Assembly (NCBI GenBank): GCA_947481575.1
Contig: CANKGV010000023.1
Span: 1-37,621, forward strand
From: Alphaproteobacteria bacterium
Lineage (GTDB): Bacteria; Pseudomonadota; Alphaproteobacteria; UBA2966; CAIVPW01
Direction: 5' to 3'
DNA length: 37,621 nucleotides
Below, in pieces: positions 23,612 through 31,674 of this stretch. A program made the position numbers and the translations under genes. The notes under the pieces were generated by a model. The model was not told the DNA's origin and ran no database searches. It saw nothing but the letters and a program-made list of their open reading frames with translations. Every line of letters starts with the position of its first letter. The first letter of the stretch is position 1.

Positions 23612-23639
23612 TTGGCCTCGCGGGCTACTTTGCTATAGT
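23612..23639 (+). promoter_or_regulatory. Candidate promoter of the pnt operon
   Basis: TTGGCC (23612-23617) and TATAGT (23634-23639) are separated by 16 bases. Transcription would start near 23646, just before the leader hairpin. Confidence 0.55.
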
Positions 23640-23656
23640 GCCGCGCGTTTACATGC

Positions 23657-23681
23657 GCCGGGCCGTCTGCCCGGCCTTTTT
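23657..23681 (+). terminator. Terminator-like hairpin in the pnt leader
   Basis: GCCGGGC (23657-23663) pairs perfectly with GCCCGGC (23669-23675) around CGTCT, followed by CTTTTT. It has the form of an intrinsic terminator but lies between the likely promoter and the pntAA start at 23708. It could be an attenuator, or it could end a short upstream transcript. Confidence 0.6.
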
Positions 23682-23707
23682 GTCCAAGGAACCGGGTTCG
23701 CGCGCCG

Positions 23708-24844
23708 ATGAAAGTAGCGATTCCGAAAGAACGGCGGACGGACGAGCGGCGTGTGGCCGCCACCCCGGATACCGTCAAGAAGCTGATCCAGCTTGGCTGC
23801 ACCGTTGCGGTCGAGTCGGGCGCCGGCGTGGGTGCGAATCTGAGCGACGAGGCATTTCAAGCCGCAGGCGCCACGATCGCCAAGGATGCCGAGGGCGCCG
23901 TTGGCGATGCCGAGGTGGTGCTGCGGGTCCAGCGCCCATTGGAAGCGGCCGACGGCAACGACGAGATCGCCATGATGAAACAGGGCGCGGTGCTGGTCGG
24001 CTTGTTGGACCCGCTGGTCCACAAAGCCCAGGTGGCTGCTTATGCGGCCCGCGGCATTGTTTCGTTCGCCATGGAATTGGTGCCGCGCATCAGCCGCGCG
24101 CAGACCATGGACGCGCTGTCGTCCCAATCGAACCTCGCCGGCTATCGGGCGGTGATCGAGGCCGCCGAGGCGTTCGGTAAGGCGCTGCCGCTGATGATGA
24201 CCGCTGCCGGCACCATCGCCCCCGCCAAGGTGTTCGTGATGGGCGCCGGTGTCGCCGGTCTGCAGGCAATCGCTACGGCAAAGCGTTTGGGCGCTGTGGT
24301 GAGCGGCACCGACGTGCGCAAGGCAGCGGCCGAGCAAGTGGAAAGCCTGGGCGCCACGTTCCTTGCGCCACCGGATGTGGGCGACGCGGAGACCAAGGGC
24401 GGTTACGCCAAGGAATTGGACGCCGAGAAGCAGCGCCAGCAAGCGGTGATTACCTCAGAGCATCTGAAGAAGCAGGACATCGTCATCTGCACGGCATTGA
24501 TCCCGGGCCGTCCCGCACCGGTGTTGATCACCGAAGACATGGTGCGCGGCATGAAGGCCGGTTCGGTGATCGTCGACCTAGCGGTCGAATCCGGCGGCAA
24601 CTGCACGCTGTCCAAGCCCGGCGAAAAGGTCGTGGCGCACGGAGTCAGTATTCTGGGCTACCGCAACATCACCAGCCGCGTGGCGGTCGATGCGTCGTCG
24701 CTGTACGCGCGCAATCTGCTGAATTTCCTAACGCCGCTGGTCAAGGCGGGCGCGTTGGCGATCGATTGGAACGATGAGATCGTCACCGGTACGCTGCTCA
24801 CCCGCGACGGCAAAGTCGTGCATCCGCGCCTGAGCGGCGCATAG
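23708..24844 (+). CDS. pntAA: NAD(P)+ transhydrogenase subunit alpha part 1
   Basis: The 378-residue protein is the NAD(H)-binding domain I of proton-pumping transhydrogenase, encoded separately as in Rhodospirillum rubrum. It starts MKVAIPKERRTDERRVAATP and has RISRAQTMDALSSQSNLAGY, the dinucleotide site VMGAGVAGLQAI with GTDVR, and the mobile-loop region YAKELDAEK. With PntAB and PntB it moves hydride between NADH and NADP+ driven by the proton gradient. It starts a tightly spaced operon. Its leader carries a terminator-like hairpin. A weak AAGGA lies 17 bases before the ATG. Confidence 0.96.
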   Translation: MKVAIPKERRTDERRVAATPDTVKKLIQLGCTVAVESGAGVGANLSDEAFQAAGATIAKDAEGAVGDAEVVLRVQRPLEAADGNDEIAMMKQGAVLVGLLDPLVHKAQVAAYAARGIVSFAMELVPRISRAQTMDALSSQSNLAGYRAVIEAAEAFGKALPLMMTAAGTIAPAKVFVMGAGVAGLQAIATAKRLGAVVSGTDVRKAAAEQVESLGATFLAPPDVGDAETKGGYAKELDAEKQRQQAVITSEHLKKQDIVICTALIPGRPAPVLITEDMVRGMKAGSVIVDLAVESGGNCTLSKPGEKVVAHGVSILGYRNITSRVAVDASSLYARNLLNFLTPLVKAGALAIDWNDEIVTGTLLTRDGKVVHPRLSGA

Positions 24845-24852
24845 GAGGCCCC

Positions 24853-25143
24853 GTGGAAGTCGATCCGCTGATTTGGGAGCTTTCGATTTTCGTGCTCGCG
24901 GTGTTCGTGGGCTACTACGTGATTTGGAGCGTCACCCCGGCGTTACACACGCCGCTGATGGCGATCACCAACGCGGTTTCCAGCGTGATCATCGTCGGTG
25001 CACTGATCGCGGCCGGGCCGGAAGAATTCAGCGCCGCCAAGGTGCTGGGTTTTGTAGCCATGACGCTCGCCGCGGTGAATATCTTCGGCGGGTTCGTGGT
25101 CACCCAGCGCATGCTGGCCATGTTCCGTTCGCGCAAGCGCTAG
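24853..25143 (+). CDS. pntAB: NAD(P)+ transhydrogenase subunit alpha part 2
   Basis: The 96-residue protein has three hydrophobic helices (about 9-28, 38-55, 65-85) and the family sequence SVTPALHTPLMAITNAVSSVI. It is the small membrane part of the alpha subunit, which is fused to domain I in E. coli but separate in many alphaproteobacteria. It uses a GTG start at 24853 with GGAGG four to five bases upstream, and lies eight bases after pntAA. Confidence 0.95.
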   Translation: MEVDPLIWELSIFVLAVFVGYYVIWSVTPALHTPLMAITNAVSSVIIVGALIAAGPEEFSAAKVLGFVAMTLAAVNIFGGFVVTQRMLAMFRSRKR

Positions 25144-25154
25144 AGGCCCACCAG

Positions 25155-26543
25155 GTGTCGCCCAACCTAACCGCCCTCGCGTATCTCGCCGCCTCGGTCC
25201 TGTTCATCCTGGCGCTGCGCGGGCTGTCTTCGCCTGCCGCGGCGCGGCGCGGCAACCTGATGGGCATCGGCGGCATGGCGATCGCCATCGCCACCACGGT
25301 GGTGAACCCCGACATCGTTTCCTATGGCTGGATCGCCGCTGCGCTGGCGATCGGCGGCGTCATCGGCACGGTGGTGGCCCGGCGCATCGAGATGACCGCG
25401 ATGCCGCAGCTGATCGCCGGCTTCCACAGCCTGGTCGGCATGGCGGCGGTGCTGGTGGCATCCGCCGCACTCAATCATCCCAGCACCTATGGCATCGTCG
25501 ACGCCGCCGGACTGATCCGGTTCCCGAGCCGCATCGAGATGTCGTTGGGGGTGATCGTCGGTGCCATCACGTTCTCGGGCTCGATCGTCGCGTTCGCTAA
25601 GCTGCAAGGCTTGATGTCGGGCGATCCGGTGATGCTGCCCGGGCGGCACGTCATCAACATCGTGCTCGCGCTCGCCATCGTTGTGCTGATGGTGATGTTC
25701 GTCGGCAACCCCGACCCCAACCTGTTCTGGGTGTTTACGGCGCTCGCCTTCGTGATCGGCGTGCTGTTGATCATTCCGATCGGCGGCGCCGACATGCCGG
25801 TGGTCATCTCGATGCTCAACTCGTATTCGGGTTGGGCAGCGGCAGGCATCGGCTTCACGCTGGAAAACTCGGCGCTGATCGTGACCGGCGCGTTGGTGGG
25901 CTCCAGCGGCGCGATCCTGAGCTACGTCATGGTGAAGGCCATGAATCGCTCGTTCCTGAGCGTGATCCTGGGCGGCTTCGGCGGCGACGCCGGCCCGGCC
26001 GCCAAGGGCAAGAACGATCGCCCGGTGAAATCAGGCAGCGCCGAAGACGCCGCGTTTGTCCTGAAGAACGCCGCTTCGGTGATCATCGTTCCGGGCTACG
26101 GCATGGCGGTGGCGCAAGCCCAGCACGCACTGGCGGAGACGGCCGACAAGCTCAAGGAAATGGGCATCCGCGTGCGCTACGCAATTCATCCGGTGGCGGG
26201 CCGCATGCCGGGCCACATGAACGTGCTGCTGGCGGAAGCGGACGTTCCCTACGAGGACGTGGTCGAACTGGAAGAGATCAACGCCGACTTCGCTGACACC
26301 GATGCGGTGATCGTAATCGGGGCGAACGACGTGACCAATCCGGCCGCCAAGAAGGACCCGAAAAGCCCGATCTTTGGCATGCCCATCCTGGAAGTGGAGC
26401 GCGCCAAGACGGTGCTGTTCATCAAGCGGTCGCTGGCGCCTGGTTACGCCGGCATCGACAACGATTTGTTCTACGCCGAGAACACCATGATGCTGTTTGC
26501 GGACGCCAAGAAGATGATGCAGGACATCGCCAAGGAGCTTTGA
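25155..26543 (+). CDS. pntB: NAD(P)+ transhydrogenase subunit beta
   Basis: The 462-residue protein has an N-terminal membrane domain of about eight or nine helices (residues 1-265) and a C-terminal NADP(H)-binding domain III with VPGYGMAVAQAQHA, HPVAGRMPGHMNVLLAE and IGANDVTNPAA. It completes the proton-translocating transhydrogenase. The start is GTG 25155 with AGAGG about eight bases upstream; a longer frame overlaps pntAB and is not used. It lies 11 bases after pntAB and 30 bases before the deformylase gene. Confidence 0.96.
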   Translation: MSPNLTALAYLAASVLFILALRGLSSPAAARRGNLMGIGGMAIAIATTVVNPDIVSYGWIAAALAIGGVIGTVVARRIEMTAMPQLIAGFHSLVGMAAVLVASAALNHPSTYGIVDAAGLIRFPSRIEMSLGVIVGAITFSGSIVAFAKLQGLMSGDPVMLPGRHVINIVLALAIVVLMVMFVGNPDPNLFWVFTALAFVIGVLLIIPIGGADMPVVISMLNSYSGWAAAGIGFTLENSALIVTGALVGSSGAILSYVMVKAMNRSFLSVILGGFGGDAGPAAKGKNDRPVKSGSAEDAAFVLKNAASVIIVPGYGMAVAQAQHALAETADKLKEMGIRVRYAIHPVAGRMPGHMNVLLAEADVPYEDVVELEEINADFADTDAVIVIGANDVTNPAAKKDPKSPIFGMPILEVERAKTVLFIKRSLAPGYAGIDNDLFYAENTMMLFADAKKMMQDIAKEL

Positions 26544-26573
26544 TCCTGCGGACCTGACCGGAGGAAGGCCGTC

Positions 26574-27146
26574 ATGGCCATTCTCAAGATCGCTCGTATG
26601 GGCAATCCGGTGCTGCTGCGCCGCGCCGAAGACGTGCCCGATCCGACTGCCCACGAAATTGCTGCCCTGGTCGCCGACATGATCGAGACCATGGACGACT
26701 CCCGTGGCCGCGGCCTCGCCGCCCCCCAGGTGCACGTGAGCAAGCGGGTGATGGTGTTCCGCCCGCCCACCGACGACGGCGACGACCCGGAGGCCGATGA
26801 AGACGGCGTGCTGGCCTTGGTGAACCCCGAAGTCGAGTACCTGTCCAACGAGGTCGTAGATGGGTGGGAAGGCTGCCTGTCCGTGCCCGGCATGCGCGGC
26901 ATGGTCCCGCGCTTCACCCGCATCCGCTATCGCGGTGTCACGCCGGCGGGCAGGCCGATCGACCGCACGGTGGAGGGATTCCACGCGCGGGTGTTCCAGC
27001 ACGAGTTCGACCACCTGGATGGGATCCTGTACCCCCAACGGATGACCGATCTGAGCCTGCTGATGTTCGATACCGAGGTGGCCAAGTTCATGGAAGAATA
27101 CGGCGCCGACGAAGACGAGATCGCTGAGGCCGAGGCCGCCGACTAA
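26574..27146 (+). CDS. def: Peptide deformylase
   Basis: The 190-residue protein carries the three deformylase motifs: GLAAPQ (48-53), EGCLSVPG with metal ligand Cys101, and QHEFDHLDG with His143, Glu144 and His147. The residues after motif 1 are VH in place of the usual IG. An acidic insertion (PPTDDGDDPEADEDG, about 65-79) and an acidic tail (EEYGADEDEIAEAEAAD) are specific to this copy. It removes the formyl group from new N-termini, or is a second deformylase. The usual partner fmt is not adjacent. Its TAA overlaps the COQ9 ATG by one base. Confidence 0.92.
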   Translation: MAILKIARMGNPVLLRRAEDVPDPTAHEIAALVADMIETMDDSRGRGLAAPQVHVSKRVMVFRPPTDDGDDPEADEDGVLALVNPEVEYLSNEVVDGWEGCLSVPGMRGMVPRFTRIRYRGVTPAGRPIDRTVEGFHARVFQHEFDHLDGILYPQRMTDLSLLMFDTEVAKFMEEYGADEDEIAEAEAAD

Positions 27147-27832
27147 TGAACGATCTCGACACCGTGCGGACCACAATCCTGGGCACAGCGCTTCCCTTGG
27201 CGGCCGAGCGCGGCTGGACAGCCGACGTGCTGGCGGAAGCCGCGGCATCGGCAAACATCGACGCCCCGCTAGCAGCCCGCGCGTTCCCGCGCGGGGCCAT
27301 CGACGCCGTGACGGAGTTCCACGCCTCGGCCGACCGCGCCATGGCCAGGGGGTTGGCGGAGCACGACCTGAGAGCGCTGCGGATGCGCGAGCGCGTGGCG
27401 CTTGCGGTGCGGCTGCGGTTGGAGGCCTTGGCGCCGCACCGGGAGGCCGCCCGTCGGGCGCTGGCGGTACAGGTGCTACCCACGAATGCCGCGGCCGCCG
27501 CCGCGAGCGTGTACGCCACGGCGGACACGATCTGGCGGGCACTGGGCGACCGCGCGGCGGACTTCAGCTTCTATTCGAAGCGGGCGATATTGGCGGGCGT
27601 GTGCGCGGCCACATTCGTTGCGTGGCTGACCGACCACAGCGCCGATGGCGCGGTCACCTGGGCGTTCCTGGACCGCAGAATCGCCGAGGTGATGGCCTTC
27701 GGCGCGGCCAACGCCAAAGTGACCAAGGCCGCGGGCGAAACGATGACTACGCTTCGTCGCGCGGTGTCTCGGATGCTTCCGCCTGTTTGGCCCGATAGGC
27801 CTTCAGGCGGGCGGCGAGCGCGGGATCGCTAA
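27146..27832 (+). CDS. COQ9 family ubiquinone biosynthesis protein
   Basis: The 228-residue protein has a TetR-like N-terminal part (about 1-60) and the COQ9 C-terminal block [25 protein letters not shown] (first part) with [13 protein letters not shown] near residue 175. COQ9 binds lipids and helps the COQ7 hydroxylase in ubiquinone synthesis; in alphaproteobacteria the gene is conserved. The first base is shared with the stop of def, so it is coupled to it. The last 86 bases overlap the convergent purE gene, giving a basic tail ([14 protein letters not shown]) that may be unconserved. Confidence 0.85.
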   Translation: MNDLDTVRTTILGTALPLAAERGWTADVLAEAAASANIDAPLAARAFPRGAIDAVTEFHASADRAMARGLAEHDLRALRMRERVALAVRLRLEALAPHREAARRALAVQVLPTNAAAAAASVYATADTIWRALGDRAADFSFYSKRAILAGVCAATFVAWLTDHSADGAVTWAFLDRRIAEVMAFGAANAKVTKAAGETMTTLRRAVSRMLPPVWPDRPSGGRRARDR

Positions 27833-28244
27833 GGGCCAAAATCGCCACCGCAAGCAGCCCAGCGTTGACCGCACCGGCGCGGCCGATGGCGAGTGTGCCG
27901 ACGGGAATACCGGCCGGCATTTGGGCGATCGACAACAAGCTGTCCAACCCGTCGACCTTGCTTTCCATTGGCACGCCCAGCACCGGGATCTGCACCCGTG
28001 CGGCGACTACGCCAGGCAAGGCCGCAGCCATACCGGCGCCCGCGATCATCACCTTGATGCCGCGCGCTTCGACTTCGCGCAGATAGGCGTCCAACCGGTC
28101 GGCCTGGCGATGAGCAGACAGCACCTTGGCTTCGCTGCCGACGCCCAGACTCTTCAGCGTTTCCGCGGCGTTCTTCATGGTTTGCCAGTCGGACTGGCTG
28201 CCCATAACGATGCCTACTTGAACCTTCAATTCGGACTCGGCCAT
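27747..28244 (-). CDS. purE: N5-carboxyaminoimidazole ribonucleotide mutase
   Basis: The 165-residue protein is a class I PurE: MGSQSDW (14-20), SAHRQ with catalytic His45, [14 protein letters not shown] and the GVPMESK loop. It rearranges N5-CAIR to CAIR in purine synthesis. ATG 28244 has GGAGG eight bases upstream. Its usual partner purK does not follow: the gene runs into COQ9 and overlaps it by 86 bases. The C-terminal tail ([18 protein letters not shown]) is charged and probably disordered. Confidence 0.95.
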   Translation of the reverse strand: MAESELKVQVGIVMGSQSDWQTMKNAAETLKSLGVGSEAKVLSAHRQADRLDAYLREVEARGIKVMIAGAGMAAALPGVVAARVQIPVLGVPMESKVDGLDSLLSIAQMPAGIPVGTLAIGRAGAVNAGLLAVAILALSDPALAARLKAYRAKQAEASETPRDEA

Positions 28245-28271
28245 CGAGTTTTCCTCCGGTAAGAGCCGGGC

Positions 28272-28299
28272 AGTATAGTGAGGACCGGCCCGCGCACAA
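28272..28299 (-). promoter_or_regulatory. Candidate purE promoter
   Basis: On the minus strand TTGTGC (28299-28294) and TATACT (28277-28272) are 16 bases apart. On the plus strand the overlapping TATAGT (28274-28279) could serve as -10 box for the divergent TIGR02444 gene, so the two promoters may compete. Confidence 0.45.
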
Positions 28300-28312
28300 C
28301 GGCGCAGCAGCC

Positions 28313-28855
28313 ATGACCATTCCGCCCAACGCACTGTGGGATTTCGCCGCTGGGCTGTACCGCAAGCCGCCGGTAACCGCTGCCTGCCTGGCCCTGCAGG
28401 AGCGCTACGCGCCCCGCATCGATTTGGACGTGAACATGGTGCTGTGGTGTGTGTGGGCCGCCGCCACGGGGCACGGGGCCTTGGATGCACAAACATTGGC
28501 CGCGGCGACCGGGATGGTGGCCCACTGGCGGCGCGATGTCGTGCTGCCGCTGCGGGGCGCGCGGCGGGCATTGCGCGCCGGAATCGCACCGGTGCCCGAG
28601 GCGATCACCGAACCGGTGCGCGGGGAGATCGCCCAGATCGAAGTGGAGGCCGAGCGGATCGAACTGATGATGCTGGCCGAGGTGATGCCGGCCCCGCATG
28701 GCGAACCGGGTTTGGGGGCTGCGGACGCCGCGGCTACCAACATCCAACGCTACCTGTCCCACCTGGGCATTCCGCCATCCGCTGCGGATGACGCGGATTT
28801 GGCCGTGATTCTGGGCGAGGCATTTGCCCACCAGCAGAGCGGCAAGAGCCACTGA
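28313..28855 (+). CDS. TIGR02444/DUF2390 family protein
   Basis: The 180-residue protein fits the TIGR02444 family: [25 protein letters not shown], then [28 protein letters not shown] and a C-terminal NIQRYL block. These are helical proteins of unknown function common in proteobacteria. It diverges from purE over 68 bases with overlapping -10 elements. Nothing nearby suggests a role. Confidence 0.82.
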   Translation: MTIPPNALWDFAAGLYRKPPVTAACLALQERYAPRIDLDVNMVLWCVWAAATGHGALDAQTLAAATGMVAHWRRDVVLPLRGARRALRAGIAPVPEAITEPVRGEIAQIEVEAERIELMMLAEVMPAPHGEPGLGAADAAATNIQRYLSHLGIPPSAADDADLAVILGEAFAHQQSGKSH

Positions 28856-29036
28856 ATTGGCCACCAAACCGGGTTGGCGCAGGCACCCCCGAGGCGTAGG
28901 CTACTTTATGCCGGAGGGGCAACCGCAAGGTACCCTGGCGTGGACCGCCCGCCCTTCCCTTCGCTCGACTTCTTGGAAGCGCGAGCCTTCCGGCCAGTTC
29001 TCTTCGGCGTGAGGTAGACCTTCACGGAGGAGTGCC
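28856..29036. other. Short intergenic region before the DUF465 gene
   Basis: A 35-codon ATG frame at 28909 has no features and is not called. GCTCG and CGAGC around 28963-28985 can form a small hairpin. GGAGG at 29026-29030 is the ribosome-binding site of the next gene. Confidence 0.3.
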
Positions 29037-29204
29037 ATGAGACCGAAGCCCGTCACAGCGTTACAGGCCGAGCACGACAAGCTCGAGGCGGAGATCGCCG
29101 CTGAGTACCGCCACAAAGGCACCAGCGACGTTCACTTGCTGGAACTCAAGCGACGCAAATTGCGGCTGAAGGATCAGATCGCGGAACGGGAGCAAGCCTC
29201 GTAG
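29037..29204 (+). CDS. YdcH/DUF465 family small protein
   Basis: This 55-residue protein starts MRPKPVTALQAEHDKLEAEI and continues with LLELKRRKLRLKDQIAERE. It has the family pattern of a short helix, a turn and a K/R-rich second helix (LKKxKLxLKDxI), and it probably forms a coiled-coil hairpin. Function is unknown. GGAGG lies six bases before the ATG, and two strong hairpins follow. The gene is short and easily missed by length cut-offs. Confidence 0.85.
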   Translation: MRPKPVTALQAEHDKLEAEIAAEYRHKGTSDVHLLELKRRKLRLKDQIAEREQAS

Positions 29205-29230
29205 GCGTCCCGCACACCATCCGCTAGGCA

Positions 29231-29265
29231 CCCTGCACCGCCGCAATGATCTGCGGCGGGCAGGG
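29231..29265. terminator. Bidirectional hairpin between convergent genes (first)
   Basis: CCCTGC and CCGCCGCA (29231-29245) pair with TGCGGCGG and GCAGGG (29252-29265). The stem is 14 bp with one bulged A and an ATGATC loop. There is no T-run. It separates the DUF465 gene from trcR. Confidence 0.6.
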
Positions 29266-29277
29266 AGTGCGGTTCAC

Positions 29278-29303
29278 GGCGCTGGCCAGAGATGGCCGGC
29301 GCC
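29278..29303 (+). terminator. Hairpin with GAGA tetraloop (second)
   Basis: An 11-bp stem (29278-29288 with 29293-29303, one G-T pair) is closed by GAGA and followed by GAGTCGTTTCT, a weak T-rich tail on the plus strand. With the hairpin at 29231 it insulates two convergent genes. Confidence 0.6.
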
Positions 29304-29312
29304 GAGTCGTTT

Positions 29313-29960
29313 CTAGGTCACCGGATCGGACGGACCACCGAACGGATCGGCAGGGTCCGCTGCGGGCTCCATCGCACTGCCCAACACATCGGCCGGCGCG
29401 GCAGCCACGTCCTTCGCGCCAGTACGGTCGAGGCGATTGCGGTGGCGGGCGCGGGCGATGGCTTCATCGAGGTCGATCTGCGAGCACAGGCCGAGGCTGA
29501 CGGGATCGGCCGGCTTCAGCTGCTGGATGTTCCAGTGGGTACGATCGCGTACGGCGACGATCGTCGGCTTCGTGGTGCCAACGAGGCGCGAGACCTGGGC
29601 ATCAGACAATTCCGGGTGGTAGCGGAGCAGCCACAGGATCGCCGCGGGGCGGTCTTGGCGCTTGGATACCGGTGTGTAGCGCTGGCCCTTGGTGCGCGCC
29701 TTGGGCTTCGGCACTTCGCTCTTTTCCGGCATCTTCAGGCGGGCGCTGGTGTCGCCTTCGCAGCGCCGGATTTCTTCCAGGGTGAGTTGGCCGCTCAGGA
29801 CCGGGTCCATACCCTGCAAGCCGATCGCGACTTCACCGTCGGCAATGCCCTTCACTTCGAGCGCATGGAGGCCGGTGAAATCGGCGACCTGGTCGAACGT
29901 GAGCGAGGTGTTATCGACCAGCCAAACCGCGGTCGCTTTGGGCATCAAGGGCAAAGGCAT
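29313..29960 (-). CDS. trcR: DUF1013 family transcriptional regulator (TrcR-like)
   Basis: The 215-residue protein matches the alphaproteobacterial DUF1013 family: MPLPLMPKATAVWLVDNTSL, LTFDQVADFTGLHALEVKGIADGE (first part) and WLLRYHPELSDAQVSRLVGTTK with a helix-turn-helix feel, then VRDRTHWN. Databases name it cell-cycle regulator TrcR; I rely on family resemblance only. The C-terminus (after about residue 180) is Ala/Pro/Asp-rich and likely disordered. ATG 29960 has AAGGAG seven bases upstream. The gene stands alone between two hairpins and the quinone reductase gene. Confidence 0.85.
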   Translation of the reverse strand: MPLPLMPKATAVWLVDNTSLTFDQVADFTGLHALEVKGIADGEVAIGLQGMDPVLSGQLTLEEIRRCEGDTSARLKMPEKSEVPKPKARTKGQRYTPVSKRQDRPAAILWLLRYHPELSDAQVSRLVGTTKPTIVAVRDRTHWNIQQLKPADPVSLGLCSQIDLDEAIARARHRNRLDRTGAKDVAAAPADVLGSAMEPAADPADPFGGPSDPVT

Positions 29961-30088
29961 CGATCAACTCCTTCGGCGGGGCCCGCCTACGGTAACCCCG
30001 CGGCTCAAGCCCGTACCAATGGTAAGGTCATATTGATTGGATTGGACGTGGATCAACTTATACCGATTTCGGTCACCGGTTCCTAACG

Positions 30089-31096
30089 TTAGTTCCCGGT
30101 CGTCAACACGATCTTGCCCACATGCGCGCGGGCTTCCATCCGGGTCTGGGCCTGGGCCGCCTGGGCCAGCGGAAAGGTCGAATCGATCGGCGGGACCATC
30201 CGGCCCGCGGCCAGCAAAGGCCACACGCGGGCCTCCAGTGCTGCCGCCAGGGCGCCCTTCTCTGCCACCGAGCGGGCACGCAGGACCGAGCCGAACAGCG
30301 TGATTCGTTTGAATAACGCCGGCAGCAGTTCCACCTCGCCCCGGCTCGCTTCGAGGAATGCGATCATTGCCAGGCGCCCGCGTGGTTTGAGGACATCCAG
30401 GTTCTGGCGCATGGCCGGAACGCCCAGGCAATCGAGCACCACGTCGACGCCCTCGCCGCCCGTTGCGGCCTTCACGGGCCCCGCGAAGTCGGCACCGGCG
30501 CGGTAAGGAATCGCGACCCGCGCACCGAAGGCACGGCATGCGACGCACTTGGCCTCCGTGCCCGCCGTCGCCAACACGTCGTGGCCCAGCGCTGAGGCGA
30601 TCTGGATCGCGGCCGAGCCAACGCCGCCGGAGCCGCCGTGAACCAGCAAGCGCTCGCCGGGCTTGATGGCGCCTTGGTCGAACACATTGGCCCACACGGT
30701 GAAATACGTTTCCGGCAGCGATGCGGCTTGGACTTCGGTGATGCCGTTCGGGATCGGCAGTGCCTGGGGTTCCGGGACGGCGGAGTACTCGGCGTAGCCA
30801 CCGCCGGCGACGAGTGCGCAGACATGGTCGCCGACCCGGTACCTCGTCGTTCCAGATCCCAGCGCGACCACGGTACCGGCCACTTCCAGACCGGGGATCG
30901 GCGTGGTGCCGGGAGGCGGGGCGTAGTGGCCTTTGCGCTGGAGAATATCGGGGCGGTTGATGCCAGCGGCGGCGACACGCACCAGCAGTTCGCCGGGGGC
31001 GGCGGCGGGTACCGGGATACGCACCGGCTCCAGCACCTCGGGTCCGCCGGGGGTGCGGATCGCGATCGCAGTCATGTGGGTGGGGATGGCAACCAT
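30089..31096 (-). CDS. NADPH:quinone oxidoreductase, zinc-free MDR family
   Basis: The 335-residue protein is a medium-chain dehydrogenase/reductase of the quinone-reductase/PIG3 type. It starts TAIAIRTPGGPEVLEPV, has GINRPDILQRKGHYAPPPG and PGLEVAGTV, and the NADPH site VHGGSGGVGSAAIQIA. The structural zinc cysteines of alcohol dehydrogenases are absent. It reduces quinones or related carbonyls with NADPH. The start is either 31096 or 31075 (MTAIAIR); the second is the usual family start, and neither has a clear ribosome-binding site. A CtrA box lies 19 bases upstream of 31096. Confidence 0.88.
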   Translation of the reverse strand: MVAIPTHMTAIAIRTPGGPEVLEPVRIPVPAAAPGELLVRVAAAGINRPDILQRKGHYAPPPGTTPIPGLEVAGTVVALGSGTTRYRVGDHVCALVAGGGYAEYSAVPEPQALPIPNGITEVQAASLPETYFTVWANVFDQGAIKPGERLLVHGGSGGVGSAAIQIASALGHDVLATAGTEAKCVACRAFGARVAIPYRAGADFAGPVKAATGGEGVDVVLDCLGVPAMRQNLDVLKPRGRLAMIAFLEASRGEVELLPALFKRITLFGSVLRARSVAEKGALAAALEARVWPLLAAGRMVPPIDSTFPLAQAAQAQTRMEARAHVGKIVLTTGN

Positions 31097-31114
31097 AGCG
31101 GCGGTTCTAGCGCG

Positions 31115-31130
31115 TTAATCCCGCGTTAAC
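31115..31130. promoter_or_regulatory. CtrA-type box
   Basis: TTAATCCCGCGTTAAC is an exact match to TTAA-N7-TTAAC, the full CtrA site of alphaproteobacteria. The reverse strand reads TTAACGCGGGATTAAC, also a match. It lies upstream of both the quinone reductase gene (minus) and the putative plus-strand small RNA. A GANTC site (GATTC, 31145-31149), the target of CcrM methylation, is 15 bases away. Confidence 0.6.
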
Positions 31131-31131
31131 C

Positions 31132-31210
31132 ATGTCCGCCCTAGGATTCACCGCATTAGACCTCCCTCGAAACACTTGGGCCGCCCCTTTCGGAGCGGCC
31201 CATTTTTTTT
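31132..31210 (+). ncRNA. Candidate small RNA with anti-SD stretch
   Basis: A strong plus-strand terminator ends here, but no plus-strand gene precedes it. The single-stranded stretch before the hairpin holds CCTCCCTC (31161-31168), which can pair with Shine-Dalgarno sequences, as in small RNAs of other alphaproteobacteria. The 5' end is a guess; no good -10 box follows the CtrA site. No homology claim is made. A 35-codon frame (ATG at 31132) exists but has no ribosome-binding site. Confidence 0.4.
31178..31210 (+). terminator. Strong Rho-independent terminator, plus strand
   Basis: GGGCCGC (31178-31184) pairs with GCGGCCC (31195-31201), followed by A and eight T (31203-31210). The T-run marks the plus strand. 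On the minus strand (downstream of hsp20) the hairpin is preceded by A8 and followed by AAGTG, so it is a poorer terminator there. Confidence 0.85.
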
Positions 31211-31240
31211 GCTTGGAGAACGAGGGGAGCGAAGTCTGAC

Positions 31241-31669
31241 TTAGGCCGTGAGGCGGGTCTCGATGGCCGGAGTGCCGATAGCGATCTTGCGCGGCTTCTG
31301 CTCTTCCGGAACCACGCGGATGAGGTCGATCTTGAGCAGACCATTGGTAAGGTCGGCGCCGGCGACTTTCACGTTGTCGCCGAGCTCGAAGCGGTGCTCG
31401 AAGCTGCCGGCGGCAAGGCCGCGATAGACGTAGGCGGCCGCATCAGCCTGTTCTTTGGCCTTGCCGGTGACCGTGAGTACGTTCTCGGTCTGGGTGATGT
31501 CGATCTCGTCCTGGCCGAAGCCGGGAACCGCGAGTACGACACGGAAGTTGTCGTCGTCCTTTCGCTCGACATTGTAGGCCGGAGCATCCGGCCCGGCGCC
31601 CTGGGGAGCGAACAGGTTGTCGAACAGATCAAACGCGGGGCGGTACGGGGAATAGCGATAGAGACGCAT
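31241..31669 (-). CDS. Small heat-shock protein (Hsp20/IbpA family)
   Basis: The 142-residue protein begins MRLYRYSPYRPAFDLFDNL and has an alpha-crystallin domain (about 33-125: YNVERKDDDNFRVVLAVPGF, then TVTGKAKEQ, FEHRFELGDNVKVAGADLTNGLL as consecutive parts) and an IxI-like tail (KIAIGTPAI). It holds unfolding proteins during heat stress. ATG 31669 is chosen over 31690 because GGAGG lies eight bases upstream. The ribosome-binding site is part of a ROSE-like hairpin. rpoH is in the same window, but I found no well-spaced sigma-32 promoter. Confidence 0.92.
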   Translation of the reverse strand: MRLYRYSPYRPAFDLFDNLFAPQGAGPDAPAYNVERKDDDNFRVVLAVPGFGQDEIDITQTENVLTVTGKAKEQADAAAYVYRGLAAGSFEHRFELGDNVKVAGADLTNGLLKIDLIRVVPEEQKPRKIAIGTPAIETRLTA

Positions 31670-31674
31670 GAACA

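Noticed and set aside
28909-29016. 35-codon frame before the DUF465 gene
   Set aside because: Weak ribosome-binding context and no family features.
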